Assembly: GCA_900660155.1 (NCBI GenBank)
Contig: CABFPE010000018.1
Coordinates: forward strand, 725,594 to 789,593
Direction of reading: 5' to 3'
DNA length: 64,000 nt
Origin: Hofstenia miamia
Taxonomy: Eukaryota; Xenacoelomorpha; Acoela; Hofsteniidae
This document shows, one piece after another, positions 1-11,940 of the stretch. Under the pieces are notes generated by a model that saw nothing but the letters and a program-made list of their open reading frames with translations, had not been told where the DNA came from and searched no databases. How positions within the stretch are numbered: position 1 is the first letter of the stretch; every line of letters starts with the position of its first letter. Both the position numbers and the translations under genes were made by a program.

Positions 1-3000
1 AACTATAAAAAACTGAATTTTGCATCCTGAATACTCAAGGAAAAATTGTATTAATATCAAATTTTTCACTTACTTTTAATAACGCGTCAATCTCCCCTAA
101 AGAATCTATCTTTTAAATAATTAATAATTGCATAGCCTGAACAGAACAGATTTTGTAGTCTTGTTATTTTTTTGTAAATATAGTTATTTGTTGTCATTTT
201 TGACGCTTTTCAGATAATAACCAATCTTGTAATTGAAAATATTATCTGAATAAAGAATGTCTTCTTATTTTAAGTCATTATTAGAACAAGATGACGTTCA
301 CAATCAAAAGCACATGACAATTAAAATTTGCAACAAAATTGAGCAACAAAAACGACGTTTTTATTTACGATTAAATATATAAACGATTACAATTTTAAGA
401 AAATGCTGTATTATTTAGAATGAAATATGTAAATGATTCCAATTTAAAAAAAATGCTTTAAAAATTTACAATAAACAACTTTTTATTTATGATGAGGTAT
501 ATAATTCACTTCATTTCAACATCAAATTGGCAACCGACAACAATTCGCCAAAAAATAAAATTTATTACGTTTTTAAAAAAAATATTTTTAAAAATAACTA
601 AGAATAATTTCGCAAAATAGCGTTAATACCTTTTCTAAAACATTGAAAACATGTGAAATGTTAGATTTATTTATAGAAAAAGCTCGCCACAAAGTTTGAA
701 ATCTTTCAGCGTAGTTCTCTTTTTTTCAGTGTGAAATTCCATTAATTCGACTGTATATTCATATGTGTACAAACTTGCACTTTTTCACAGACAAGGTTAG
801 CAATGCATAACTTTTTATCTATATCCCATTGTACAAATGTACCCGATCGTAATGATTGTTATCTACCAAATTAATAAGCAGTCTATCTCAAATGACTTTA
901 TAAATTATCACTATTAAATAGAACATTGTGTGACCCATTAAAAAGATTACGCGAAATATTTCTTGCTACGAAATATTTTTGTCGCGCGATGGCGTATGCA
1001 AATTGATTTCGCGTGCTATCTTAATACACGGCATAAACAATATTTTTAGCAATTGCTCTAAATTAGCCTGCATTTTTATACCGTTACGAAGTCTTTCTGC
1101 ATCTTGAAGCAATACGCATTGTAGTACTGCCTTTCCCTAAAGGAAATGTTTGCTAGATTTTGGGGCAATTTGCATTTTATTCGCCCATATATTTCCTTGA
1201 GAAGTCATAGAAAAAATTATTTTTAGCTATCTCTCTAAATTGGTAATTTGGGGAAAAACGTGTGTAAACGCATTTTTTGTAATTATATTTGTTATATGTT
1301 AAAACCAAGCTAGAGAATAATGAGCTAAATAACCGATTAATTGAAGACACCGGACATTGATACACTTTCAAGACTTCGACAACTTTCAAGGCTATATTTG
1401 AGAATGAACATTGATTAACAACTAATTTAATCTGAATCAAGTTGGAGTTATTTGTTTTGTAAATAAGCGTACAAAGCGACCAATATCTGTATGTGCCTCA
1501 TCAACAACGACAAACGTGCATAACATGAATGTTTTGTTCTTTTTTTCTTTTGTACTGAATGTTCATCTAATTTGGTACCCTTGTCGAATAACCTTTATAT
1601 ATATTGTTTTTATGGCAATACAAAAAGCACTGCCAAATTTTTTGAATTTTTTGTGTATTTTAGGAACTCGCAACAAAAATTAGTTTATATCGGCTACGCA
1701 AAAATGCAGCTATTAGAAATAAATAGTGGTTTAGACTAGAACATCATGGACATTCTTTTAGGGAAGAACTTATTCATTTCTGATATTTCGAAGAATTACT
1801 TATGTTGGATGGAACCATTTTCTTGTTTTGATATACAATAGTAATTGTTGAACTACACTTAACTATTGAAAATGCACGTATTTTTTAGTTAGCCATTGAC
1901 CTTGGATGTGGAGGTCAATGTAACTAGGCGGAGACTTCGTGGAATAGCTAACATCGTTTAAGGTTTTATTTGAAATTTTTAGCTCACGAATTGAGGGACC
2001 CTGTTTACACAATAAGTTTTCCCTAATGTCTTTATCTTTATTTATGAAGCAAGTATTTGATTAAATAAACATCAGTTGCATTTAGACGGTAAATTTCTGC
2101 TGATAGCTTTTTCGTATTTACTATGCCAATTTTATTGTTTGTTGAATGGATAGTTACAGCGAGCAACGTCATTGGATTATTTCGAGTTCAAATAGCTTTC
2201 CTCCAATCAAATTTCTTATTAAATTACAAAAATTCATTAAGGATTTTTATTTTACGTTTACACAACAAGATTTCCCTGCCATATGGAAAAACTTTCGTGT
2301 ATACAGGGATATATTTTTCGAAGAAAATCAACTGAGGAGATTGTCTGGATTATGAACTATTTTTGTATCAATAATTTTTTATTTACTCATGTCACTTATT
2401 TTATAGTTGTACAATGAGTGTGCTAATAGCGCCATCTGAATTATCGTCTATCATTGAATTTTAATGTCCTTACACCCGAAGTATATTATATTCAAAAGTA
2501 AGAATAAAAATCATTTTGTCGTCTCAGTAAGATCTTTAATACAGGAGATATGTGTATAATCACATTTCAGATTATCGAGTGCTTTGCTTACAAAATTTAC
2601 TACAGGTACAATAACTTAGATATGCGTCGAAGCATATCATTATCAAAATTTCAGAATTATCTTGCCAAATATATTTTCGCATGTAAGTTCTTTAAGTTCT
2701 TTTCATATGAAACTTGCTTTGTTTACTATATATTGCTAAATATATTAGTAGTTTGTGTAGATGCTGTAACAATTGTAGATTTAAAATTCAGGAATTTTGT
2801 GAACAGTGCATATTTTAATGACAACATTGCATGCATGTATACAATTTCAATCGAAGGGGATTGGTTCGTATCTGTTTTTTAGGAATAACCATCATTTATG
2901 TACGGATTAACAAATTTAATTCAGATACTAAATTTTCCTAAACAAATATGGATTTACCGAACTTCTGATTAGATTGGTTTCATAATTAGGGATATATATG

Positions 3001-3290
3001 GTTAAGAGCCCAAGAATTCACGGCTAGAATCTGATTTGTTTTCTAAATATTTTACACTACTATTCACTGTTTGAGTAACGTCAGAAATTTATTTTAAAAA
3101 ATGTATTAAAATCCAAATTTCAAAATCAATAAAAGATACATTTCTTTTCGGGCGGCAACCGTTAGGTCTTTGAACTAATTAGACAGCTATTTTATCTATC
3201 GATACTTCGCAATTGCGTAAATCTTTTGCTTGTATTGACCGAATCTTATTTAATTCAAGAATTTTTCTTTTTCCAATAAATTATATTTAG
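1..3290. other. Upstream intergenic region of the transporter cluster, no gene recognised
   Basis: No open reading frame here resembles a known family, and the longest ones (about 110 codons) are within chance expectation for DNA this AT-rich. The 5' exon of the first transporter gene should lie in this stretch. A candidate donor is AT|GTAAGTTC, with AT at 2681-2682, preceded by an acceptor-like TTTCAG at about 2648-2653. It has the phase needed to complete a start codon with the G at 3291. That candidate rests only on the pattern seen in the sister genes; the conserved upstream module found at the other copies is not recognisable here. Confidence 0.4.
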
Positions 3291-4806
3291 GGTCATCAAT
3301 ACTGAGATCTGGATAGAAAAATGTGGCTTTGGTTTAGGCCAAATCAAGATTTTACTTGCATCAGTTGGCCTTTTTTCTTTCAATTCCATTCATTTATTTA
3401 ATCTTGTTTTTTTAACTGCAAAAGTGAATTTTACCTGCTCTGACAGCATCATTGATCAGGCCAACATCACGTACAAAAATACTTGTTTTGATTCATGTTA
3501 TAACTACACATATGATCGGAAAATATCCACTATCTATAGCGAATTGGATCTGGCCTGCGGAACTAACAACATTCTATTATCATTCTCAGTTCCTATCACA
3601 TTTGCAGGCTTTATCTTTGGGAGTTTTTTCTCAATTATTGTTCAAGAAATCCTAGGCAGACGATCGGCTATCCATATTTCTGTTATGATATTTACATTTG
3701 CGTTTGGTTTTCAATGGCTTTTCATGAACATATATACTATACTTATCTATCGTTTTCTACTGGGCCTCTCTTTTATGAATTATGTCAACTCATCCTTGTT
3801 AATTTTGTGTGAAGTTGTTACCAGAGATAAACGATATTTATTTGGATACTTGTTTTTCTTAAGCTTAGGCATTGGTGGTCTGTGTGCCACCATTGTTGCT
3901 TGTGTCTTCAGGAATTCATGGCAAATGCAAGTAGTTTTATCAATAGTCCCCTTTCCACTAGTGGTAGGATGTGCTTATTTTTGGATACCTGAAAGTCCTC
4001 GTTGGCTAGTTTCAAAAAACAAAATCAATAAAGCTCAAGTCGTTCTTCATTGGTTAGCAAAACATAACAATGTACAGTTAGGAAAAGATTTCTTTTCCGA
4101 ACTGAGTAACGCCTATTCAACTGATGAGATTTCATTTGTATTTTCTTTTACAGCCGCTATCAAAGAGTTATTGAAGTCGAAATACTTAATGAAGACCTTC
4201 TTGGTATCATTGTTCCTCTTTGCAACAGGGAAGGCCGCGTACTTTGTAATTGGTTTTAGCTTTCCGAATTTGCATGGAGGATTATACAGTAATTTCGCTT
4301 TACAATCAACTTTAGATTTGGTCTCCTTGGTTTACTTAGTTATCGTTAATTATACTTCTCGTATGAATATATTTAAATGCAACTTTTTCATCATTTCAGT
4401 TGCTCTTTTTCTGTCAGTTACACTAACAAGGACAACTTTTCAGACACTAGTGCTATGCATTATTGCCAAAATTAATGCTGCAATGTTTTCTACTGGCTGG
4501 TTTATTTTTCAGCCTGAAATCTTCCCTATCTCAATAAGAAGTGCAGGAATGGCAAGTGGAGAATTGTTTTTTTCCATTGCCATCATTTGCTTGACATTGG
4601 TAGAAGAATTTAATAGCTCAGTAACATGTTATTTAATTTTGTCATTAATGGCATTACTTTGCTTTTGCTTAATTCATCTACACTTCTCGAATGACACTCT
4701 TCCAGACCTTCCTGAAACTTATGAAGATGTAAATAGTTACAAATCCACATCAAATAGCTCAGCCTCAAACGAGAAGTCTAGCCTTCTAAATTTTTCAAAT
4801 AAATAA
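3291..4806 (+). CDS. SLC22-like organic ion transporter, copy 1 (main exon)
   Basis: This exon encodes a 12-span major facilitator of the SLC22 (organic cation/anion transporter) type, expected in the plasma membrane; the substrate cannot be told. It opens with TATATTTAG|G, and codons run from 3292 (VINTEIW...) to TAA at 4804-4806. With a 5' exon supplying AT, the protein would be 505 residues. SLC22 hallmarks are an N-terminal helix, a cysteine-containing extracellular loop with N-glycosylation sites (NIT, NYT), and the STIYSELDLACG element that matches the family's TI..EWdLvC. Others are GRR after TM2, PESPRW with a following basic helix before the central loop, PEIFPISIRSAGM near the end, and LPETYED at the tail. 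AATAAA sits at 4798-4803, directly against the stop. It is the most diverged of the first four copies. The 5' exon is not firmly located. Confidence 0.88.
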
Positions 4807-6169
4807 GCATTTCAATGCACTATCGTTTCTCTGAATTTTGTCTCATTTTGCCTTGAAATTTGAACAGTTTCTGCTTGTAGTCTAAAACTTATAGGACTGG
4901 AAATACGAGTGTTTCAATTGCTAAAATATAACTGCCTAGTACATTATCTTTTTATGTGCGCTTATACAAAGTATGAGATGTAATTGCTTTTGATTTTTGT
5001 GCTTGCTTATTTCACGAGTTTCCCTTTTTCCAATCGCGTTATCAGAAGTCTGTTAAAAGTAACCTCACCGACAATCCTTACTTTGTATTCAAATCAGTTT
5101 AAATCACAAACTCCTCATTAACAGAGTGACAGGGATTAACTCAACTTTAGTGTCCCATGTCTTCAGTTGAGTACTGTTTGTTTCTAATTGAATTATTACA
5201 CTATGGATAATTCTAATGTGAAATACGACAAAACAATTTCGTAAATGGCTTAACACTAATATTTTTATGTACTACTTAACTACAAAAGCTGAACTATTAA
5301 CATTACTAGGAAACGAAAAACTAGTTTTTTTTGAAGAAAGCTAAAATATCTAGTAAGTTTTTAAACGCTAGAATAACTGGTTTTTGGGGCAAGTCTCTTC
5401 ATTTTATAAACAACTATTTTTAACTATTTCGGCACTTTTCAGCAACTTTAATAGTGGGCGACATGGATAAAAATATATTAGGAAGATGTACGCCATCGCT
5501 TAATTTCTTTAGAAATATTTTATAGGAGCAATATAGTGTACACAAGTGTTTATTTTGTGCCGTTTTGAAGACAGATGGAGAGTTTGTACACTTGATTTTG
5601 TATCAGGTTGTTTATTTGATGTTTCATTTTGACTTCATTACTAATAAGTGATTTTCTTACAGCAACTAATTGAACGATTTTCTGATGTATTTGAAAACAA
5701 AATAGGGACTATTTTGCGGGGTTTTGCCAACTATTTTTCCGGTTCCTAAGCATCACTAGTGTAATACAATTTACTTTGTAAGCATGCTATAAACGCTGAT
5801 TTATAATTACAAGTTTGAATCTGATTGAGACTTCGCAACAATCGTATTGTACAAAAAACTACAAGCTTACTAAAATTTACATTAAAATAATAAATGAATT
5901 TATGAATGAAATATAACTTTGGTGCGAGACCACACCTTGGACATTGGCAAATAACTTTTTCTCATTTAGGTATTTATGCTCATAGCAAAAAGTAATTTCC
6001 TTTTTCAAACCCATGTCTAGTATTGCTAAATGGCTACTGAGGTTTCAGGCTAGCAAAATCGTTGATTTTTTTATATTAAACTAATTTAATTCTTGTTCTT
6101 GCAAACTTGTAGAATTGTTAAGAACATGGAAACGTAAATTTAGATTTAAGTTCATGCAACTTTTTTTCA
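4807..6169. other. Intergenic, no gene seen
   Basis: AT-rich spacer between transporter copy 1 and the duplicated module of the pseudogene. I see no coding potential, structural RNA or clear transposon. Fragments of the same general composition occur upstream of the other copies, but they do not align well by eye. Confidence 0.5.
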
Positions 6170-6520
6170 TTGGGGTATGAAAGTGTTAATTTTGACTGGT
6201 TTTGAGGGAACAGTTGATAAGTCTTCCATTGAGTTGTGCGTTAAAGCGGTTTGATTAATTTGGTAAAACTGCCGATAAATCAAACAAGTCTAGATCGTGC
6301 ACATTTATAAACGTGTAAAACTTGGCCAAGTTGTGTACACTGCAATATGTATTACATTGACACACCTTAAAAAATGTAAGTTAGTTTTTTTATTATTTCT
6401 ATGAATATATGCTCCATGACAAATTACAAAAAAATATTGTAGGAAAAAGTACACATTATTGTTAAATTTACAATTACGTCTCCTAAGTTTTGAAATTGAC
6501 CATTCCAATTTGACATAAAT
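6170..6520 (+). promoter_or_regulatory. Duplicated upstream module A (promoter / 5' exon / intron 1 start) of the pseudogene
   Basis: This segment aligns with two others upstream of transporter copies 3 and 4 (10315-10775 and 16746-17250). The most conserved core is a GATCGTGCAC-like box, then CCAAGTTGTGYACACTGCAA and GACACACCTTAA, ending in a strong donor AAAAAT|GTAAGTTAG with AT at 6374-6375. By analogy it holds the 5' untranslated exon, whose last two bases start the ATG. The TATA position found in module C reads TATGAAAG here. Intron-type homology to module C continues to about 6515 and then breaks off at the deletion. Confidence 0.5.
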
Positions 6521-6525
6521 GAAGT

Positions 6526-7479
6526 ATGATAATTTCATATATCTTAGGCTTTGTTTCCATCCACTCATGGCAAATGCAGGTCTTTTTGGCAACAGTACCT
6601 TTTCCATTTTTAATTGTATTTACATACTATTTTATTCCGGAGAGTCCCCGTTGGTTAATTTCCAAAAATAGAATTGAGGAAGCACAAAATGTACTGCAAT
6701 GGCTAGCAATCCATAACAAAGTTCAAATCGAAGATAGTGAATTTGTGTATTTGAGCAAAGACTACTCCACTGAAGAGGCGCGCACTGCGTTTTCTTTTAC
6801 AACCACTATAAAAGAATTGTTCAAATCATCTGAGACATTAAAGCTCTACCTTATCTCTTTATTTCTCTTTGTAACTGGCAATGGTGTTTTCTATGCACTC
6901 AGCTTTAAAACTCCCCAATTAAGTGGAAACCTGTATTTAAACTTTAGTTTACAAGCAATTACTGATGTTTTTTTACTCATTTATTTTTTTCTCGTCCTCT
7001 TTTTATCACGGATGAATGTTTTCAAATGTTCGCTGTTAACCGCTGTCATTTCACTTGTTGCCGTTAATTTGTTTGTAAATTCTTATATCAGGCTTTCGCT
7101 CATTCTCATTGCGAAAATTAGCGCCTCAATATTTTCTTGTGGGTAATCAGTTTTTCAACCGGAAATTTTACCAATATCAATACGAAGTGCGGGAGTGGCT
7201 ATTTTCGAAAAATCGTCTCGAATGTTTCTCGCAATTTTAATGGTAATGAATGAATTCCTTAGTGTTTCAACTGATCTTTACATGCTTTCCGTTCTTCTTT
7301 TTATAGCTGTTTTACTGATTCAAGTCTACTTCTCCAATGATTCTATACATGCATTACCAGAAAGTCTTGAAGAGTTGAAGCAGACTTATTCATTGAAAGA
7401 CTTTCCTGATGAGAAGTCCAACAGTGATCCAATCATAGATGAGAAGTCTCAATTAGTCAGTCAGCAACTTGATGAATGA
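6526..7479 (+). pseudogene. 5'-truncated SLC22-like transporter with in-frame stop, copy 2
   Basis: Homology to copies 3 and 4 begins abruptly at about 6545 (TAGGCTTTGTTTCC), in the region equivalent to residue 203 of the full protein. The first five or so membrane helices and the extracellular cysteine loop are therefore missing. The frame then runs through PESPRW and the central loop to TGTGGG, where the conserved TGG of the sister genes is replaced by TAA (7144-7146). After the stop the same frame continues through IRSAGVAIFEK and the LPESLEELKQTY tail to TGA at 7477-7479. Sequence just upstream is intron-like and matches module C, so a deletion has joined intron 1 to the middle of the big exon. 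An ATG at 6526 is in frame but would make only a partial, stop-terminated membrane fragment. Confidence 0.88.
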
Positions 7480-7980
7480 ATCAGAAAAAAAGCATTTTTT
7501 TCAATTTTACTCAATATATAAATTTTGAATTTGGAATTTTAACTCTATTATTTTTATATGTGTAAAAATCTTGATTGTTCTTAGCTTATATTTTTAATAG
7601 TTTATTGGTTTGGCTTATATTAAGTGCCAGTCATTTCGACTCTTCGGGTAGTTGCTTGCTGATTTGACACAATCTTGGGTTAACATACCAGACTATTAAA
7701 GCAATTTTGTCTCGTCATTCAACTAAATTGTAGTCGCAAAGTAGCTCATTTCTCTTTTTCCATTAGTTTGTAAATTGTGGTTTTCATTGCATATTCATTT
7801 TTTATCCGTTTATATTGCTAATGTGAAGGAATGTATGACTATTTTTCATGACATCAACATCATATGAATCTTTTTTAGTACAGCTTGTAAATTGTGGTTT
7901 TCATTGCATATTCATTTTTTATCCATTTATATTGCTAATGTGAAGGAATGAATGACTATTTTCAATGAATGTGCAAAGTC
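7480..7980 (+). repeat. Paralogous 3' flank with a 117-bp tandem duplication
   Basis: The 3' flank of the pseudogene matches that of copy 3 (13490-13860), including TTTGAATTTGGA, CTCTATTATTTTTAT and GATTGTTCTTAG, so the duplicated unit extends past the coding region. A segment starting TTGTAAATTGTGG occurs at 7768 and again at 7885 with very few differences for about 95 bp. The downstream flank of copy 3 has only one such unit. No gene is seen here. Confidence 0.7.
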
Positions 7981-8139
7981 ACTTAAGTTGATATGATTTT
8001 TAAGGTATTATAGATGCCTAATTGATAGAAACTTAATGAAAAGTAATAGTTTATCTGTAAGAAAGTATAAATTTTATTCACAATTTCTTTGTTTTGAATT
8101 AACATTAATTTACATAGATATTTAATGTTATATACAAAG

Positions 8140-8475
8140 ATGGACGCGGGTTGCGGTGCAGTGCGGGTACTGAATTTCAAATGCCACGCGGGTTGCGGTG
8201 GGATGCTGTTGGACATTTTTATTATGTTACATGTGTAATACTAACTAATACAATATTAATTATTCTACAAAATCTATATAATATAATATTTTTTACACCA
8301 TTCACTCAATCAAACAAAATTCATAGAGTCAATTCGGCGATTGACATTTTTGGTTTAATTACTTGAAAATGACACCGCCTTGTTAGAAAATAGAGGGTGT
8401 GTTGCGAATGCGGGTGAATTTTCTAACAGACGTGCGGTGCGGTTGCGGCCCCCTCACTGTGGGTGCTGTGCAATC
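8140..8475. repeat. Local GC-rich repeat relic in AT-rich DNA
   Basis: CACGCGGGTTGCGGTG-type motifs occur twice near 8145 and 8190. A related cluster (GCGAATGCGGGTG, GTGCGGTGCGGTTGCGG) lies at 8405-8450. The composition is sharply unlike the surroundings and suggests the two ends of a short non-autonomous DNA transposon with an AT-rich middle. No transposase or target duplication could be made out. Confidence 0.35.
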
Positions 8476-9470
8476 TGGTTATAAAAAATTACACCAGCGC
8501 CCAATCTATGGTTATATATAAGAACATACTACATAGTGTTCAAAATATTGCTTAAGATTTTAAATACCCATAAATTTTAACCTATGACAGGTAGAATGAT
8601 GAAATATGACTTCTTGAAACCAAAATGTCCACAAAAAATGTTTGAGGTGCATACTTAGGTTCTAATATGTGTGAGCTATATTAAAATTCATTCGTTAATG
8701 TTGCAGTTAACACAGAATAGAAGGATTGCAATCGCTGAAGTGATAAACTGTAAAAAAAGAATATTCTAAGCATCCGGAGATCTCAGAGTTAGTGAGGTAC
8801 AATTTAAAAATTGACGGAAAATGGTTTTATCAAATACTTGAATACAGTCAATTTGAACGGGAGATAAGTTCAAAAGAGCTTTGAGACATGGAACATGGAG
8901 AAACATTGAATGCAATCGCAATTCAAACTTTATAAAGATTACTGCACTGCTACAATTGAAAAAAATCATCAGTAGTAACAATCCTAGTCAAGTATTTGGA
9001 ATAAAATGTTTGGCAAATTGCATCATTCTGTGAAACTTTTCAAAGTTCCCATGGTTTCATTACATCCAGAATGTAATACTTTAATTTTTTTGGGTCCATG
9101 TTAAAGAAACAAAACTAACCATCGTAACAGATAATCAAAATAACTGTCTGAAAAATTGTTAACTCTATAGATGTGATTACTTTACATGCTGTTATTGATA
9201 GCTTTTCTGCTTTATTTAGTAAATTTATCGCAGCTCAAGATAGACATTTTGAATTAATATTATAAGATAATTATAATTAAAATTTTTCTTTCTCCTAATA
9301 TTTATTTTATCATTCTATTTGTTATTAAATAACTATGGTCGTTTAAGGTCCTAAGCAATTTCAGCACATTGTATTTGAAGCCATAATTGTGATATGCTAG
9401 AGTTCTTTTATGGTGAAACCTTGTTTCTGTAGCCATGATATTTAAGAGTAGCACATAGCATTGTTTATGT
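8476..9470. other. Intergenic, no gene seen
   Basis: About 1 kb of AT-rich spacer with only short frames. It leads into a LINE relic, so part of it may be decayed upstream LINE sequence, but I could not read reverse-transcriptase motifs in it. Confidence 0.4.
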
Positions 9471-9960
9471 GTGGTTGATAATCAATTGATATTTAAAAGC
9501 TACATCGTTTGTGTTGGGCAAATGTTAGAGAAGTACCCTATTGATAAAATAGTTAGAAAATTTGCAATAGGTGTAAGTATAGCACTAGTAGCTAGGCAAT
9601 TACCACCTTGCGCATTTATTCAACTCTTCCATGCTTTTATCATGAGTCACTTTAACTACACAAATATATTATATACTGATTTGAACAGTATACTTTATAA
9701 AAATCTTGATTTACAATTAAATGTCTCAAAGAAAAGCTCTTTTAAATTTGTATTACATTTTTAGGCCAATACTCTTTCTAAAGCAACTATGTTAACATTA
9801 TATGATTAAAACTTGTCTCGTAAACAGAAATCAAGATCAAAATTCATAATTGAAAAAATCTGAAATATACATTCATTTCAGATCAACCGTTTTTTTATCT
9901 TTATCCTTATCTCTTGTACAGAAGTTCATTATAACATGAGAAAACAGTGGTAGATTCTCA
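9471..9960 (+). mobile_element. Decayed LINE fragment, C-terminal part of a reverse-transcriptase ORF
   Basis: The frame from 9471 to 9764 reads KYPIDKIVRKFAIG, then RQLPPCAFIQLFHAF, then MSHFNYTNILYTDLN and NLDLQLN. This is the pattern that follows the reverse-transcriptase domain in CR1/Jockey-like LINEs (a DLGV...H..IV linker, then L...Y..F....L.Y....W). The upstream catalytic part is missing, and downstream the frame is broken by stops, so this is a dead fragment. Its strand is opposite to the LINEs at 28.5 and 34.5 kb. Confidence 0.55.
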
Positions 9961-10081
9961 CAAGCAATGGTTAAGAAGTTCAAATTAAGGCATGCATCTT
10001 TATAGGAAAAGGAAGTAAGCGAATAGCAAAACTATCAAAATGTTAAAAATAGACATGTGGTCGTAAACTTAAGCAAATGAC

Positions 10082-10120
<39 letters not shown>

Positions 10121-10128
10121 ATATATTT
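10082..10128. repeat. (TA)n microsatellite
   Basis: Two runs of TA dinucleotides separated by a short TTTAT interruption. Confidence 0.9.
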
Positions 10129-10314
10129 ATAAGTTGGCCTAAGGCATTTGCGAACGATAACATCTTGCTTACAGCATTATGAAATTGAAGTGACCATTCA
10201 TTCCAGAAACAATTCTCTATAATAGTGGTTAAATAATCCATAGGTGTATACTCATTGCAAAAATTTAGCCTTCTTTGTTCAAACCTACATTCCACGCTAA
10301 TCGTTCTTGTTAAT

Positions 10315-10775
10315 AGCGCGTTCTATTCTGGAGCAGAGCTATATTCAAAAGGGTCTAGAATTTGTACGGTTTTGAGGGAACAGTAGATGTCTTCCAGTAA
10401 GTTATTCGTTAAACTGTTTGATTAATTTGGACAAAATGCATTATAAATCAAATAAGTATAGATCGTGCACGTTTACTAACGTGCAATACTGTGCCAAGTT
10501 GTGCACACTGCAAAATGTATTACGTTGACACACCTTAATAATGTAAGTTAGTTATTTATTAGTATTATAAATATATTTTATGAGTTATTCAAGATAAATG
10601 GAAAATATTTTAGGATGAAATGCAAACAATTACGTCGGCCAAATTTATCATCAAATTTGTTCTTAGGGATGTATGGCAAAGCACGTAAAATTAAGGTTCT
10701 TTTAATGATTTTAAGGTATTTGCAGTTGAATTCTTTAAAAATGTTTACCATTGCGATATTTGTAATAAATTTGAA
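10315..10775 (+). promoter_or_regulatory. Duplicated upstream module B with putative 5' exon of transporter copy 3
   Basis: Aligned with modules A and C, it starts at GCGTTCTATTCTGGAGCAGAGC, carries GATCGTGCACG and GTGCCAAGTTGTGCACACTGC, and ends the inferred exon at TTAATAAT|GTAAGTTAG (AT at 10541-10542). The module C TATA position reads TCTAGAA here, so the promoter may be weaker or rearranged. Homology continues for over 200 bp into the intron (TTACCATTGCGATATTTGT near 10745-10765), so the whole promoter-exon-intron unit was duplicated, not only the exon. Confidence 0.5.
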
Positions 10776-11940
10776 TTTTCAGATGCCTAAATAGTATTTT
10801 ATTTGAACTGTGTTGCATTGGATGTAGACTAAGCGCAGCCGAATATATATGTGGACTTGATTTGCCCTAAAAACTACAATATTAAATGTCAAGGCAACAT
10901 CCCTAGAATTAATGAAATACTGTAATTTTCCTTTAATTCACTTTTATATTTAGTATGGTCCACTTTTGACTATATATAGCAAGAGGAATATTTTCACTTG
11001 TATAGAAGAATTTCAGTAGTATATACTACTCCAATTTTTGAAGAAAAACCAGCTCAGTTCTGTTTTAGTTGTAAAATAATCGGTTCTATGAATATTAACA
11101 GTCTTTTTATCCCGCGTGAGTGTATTTAGTACAAACTTAGTAATTAGACTCCGTTTTTCTTTTCAGCCAAACTACCATTTTTGGGTTTTGAATGATAAAT
11201 GTATATGTTAGAAATTTGTATGATGACGCACCCGGCATCATTTTGTAATTAGTAACTTAATTGTTGGGCTCTAAAAATCGAAATTATGTGAATCTTTGCT
11301 AACATTTTGTGTGGAAAATGCATATTTTGTTTTAACTAAAATGAGATTTTATAATTGAAAAATGAATAATTGTATTTTGTAAGAAGCAGAAAACTTAATA
11401 TTATTATGACGTTTTTAATTTTGTCCTATGTATAGGCGTTCATGTGTTTCTCGCTGTTTGCAAACCGCTACGTTTTTGAATACTTAAAGTTGATTTACAT
11501 TTTATATAAAGATAATTTAATCAGTTTCGCTTTCAGATTAAAATGAATATGTCGATTTTATATAAAAATCTATAGATTCCAAGCTATTACAAAATAACAA
11601 TTTATATTTTGTGTTAAATCATTTTCGTTTTTTTCACTATAACAAATGCATTGAAATTAACAACTCTTGGGACACAACTCCTCATCAAATTACCTACTTT
11701 ATATAAGAGTAATCTAAATATTCTTCGATCCCACAATATTTCAAGGATTCGGTTGTTAAAACTAAGCCTTACGAAATTGTATGAATCAGAAATTTGGTAC
11801 AATATCAAATTCAGTTAGTGTTTTAATTGAGGTATGTGTCAAAAATGCCGAAGGTTTACAAATCATTCTATTTTTAATGAAAGAAGGTCGAAATGTGATA
11901 ATTTCATATTAATTTCCAAATAGTAAATTGATGTTTTTAG
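10543..11940 (+). other. Inferred intron 1 of transporter copy 3
   Basis: It runs from GTAAGT to TTTTTAG and is 1,398 bp. After the part homologous to the other modules, no coding potential or RNA gene is evident. The donor is inferred from conservation between modules, not from transcript data. Confidence 0.45.

Noticed and set aside
2401-2460. TAGCGCCATCTGAATTATCG as a transposon end
   Set aside because: A single short word; no partner end or second copy in the window.
2550-2882. 110-codon frame upstream of transporter copy 1
   Set aside because: About one frame of this size is expected by chance at this base composition. It begins with a non-family sequence and contains a donor-like site.
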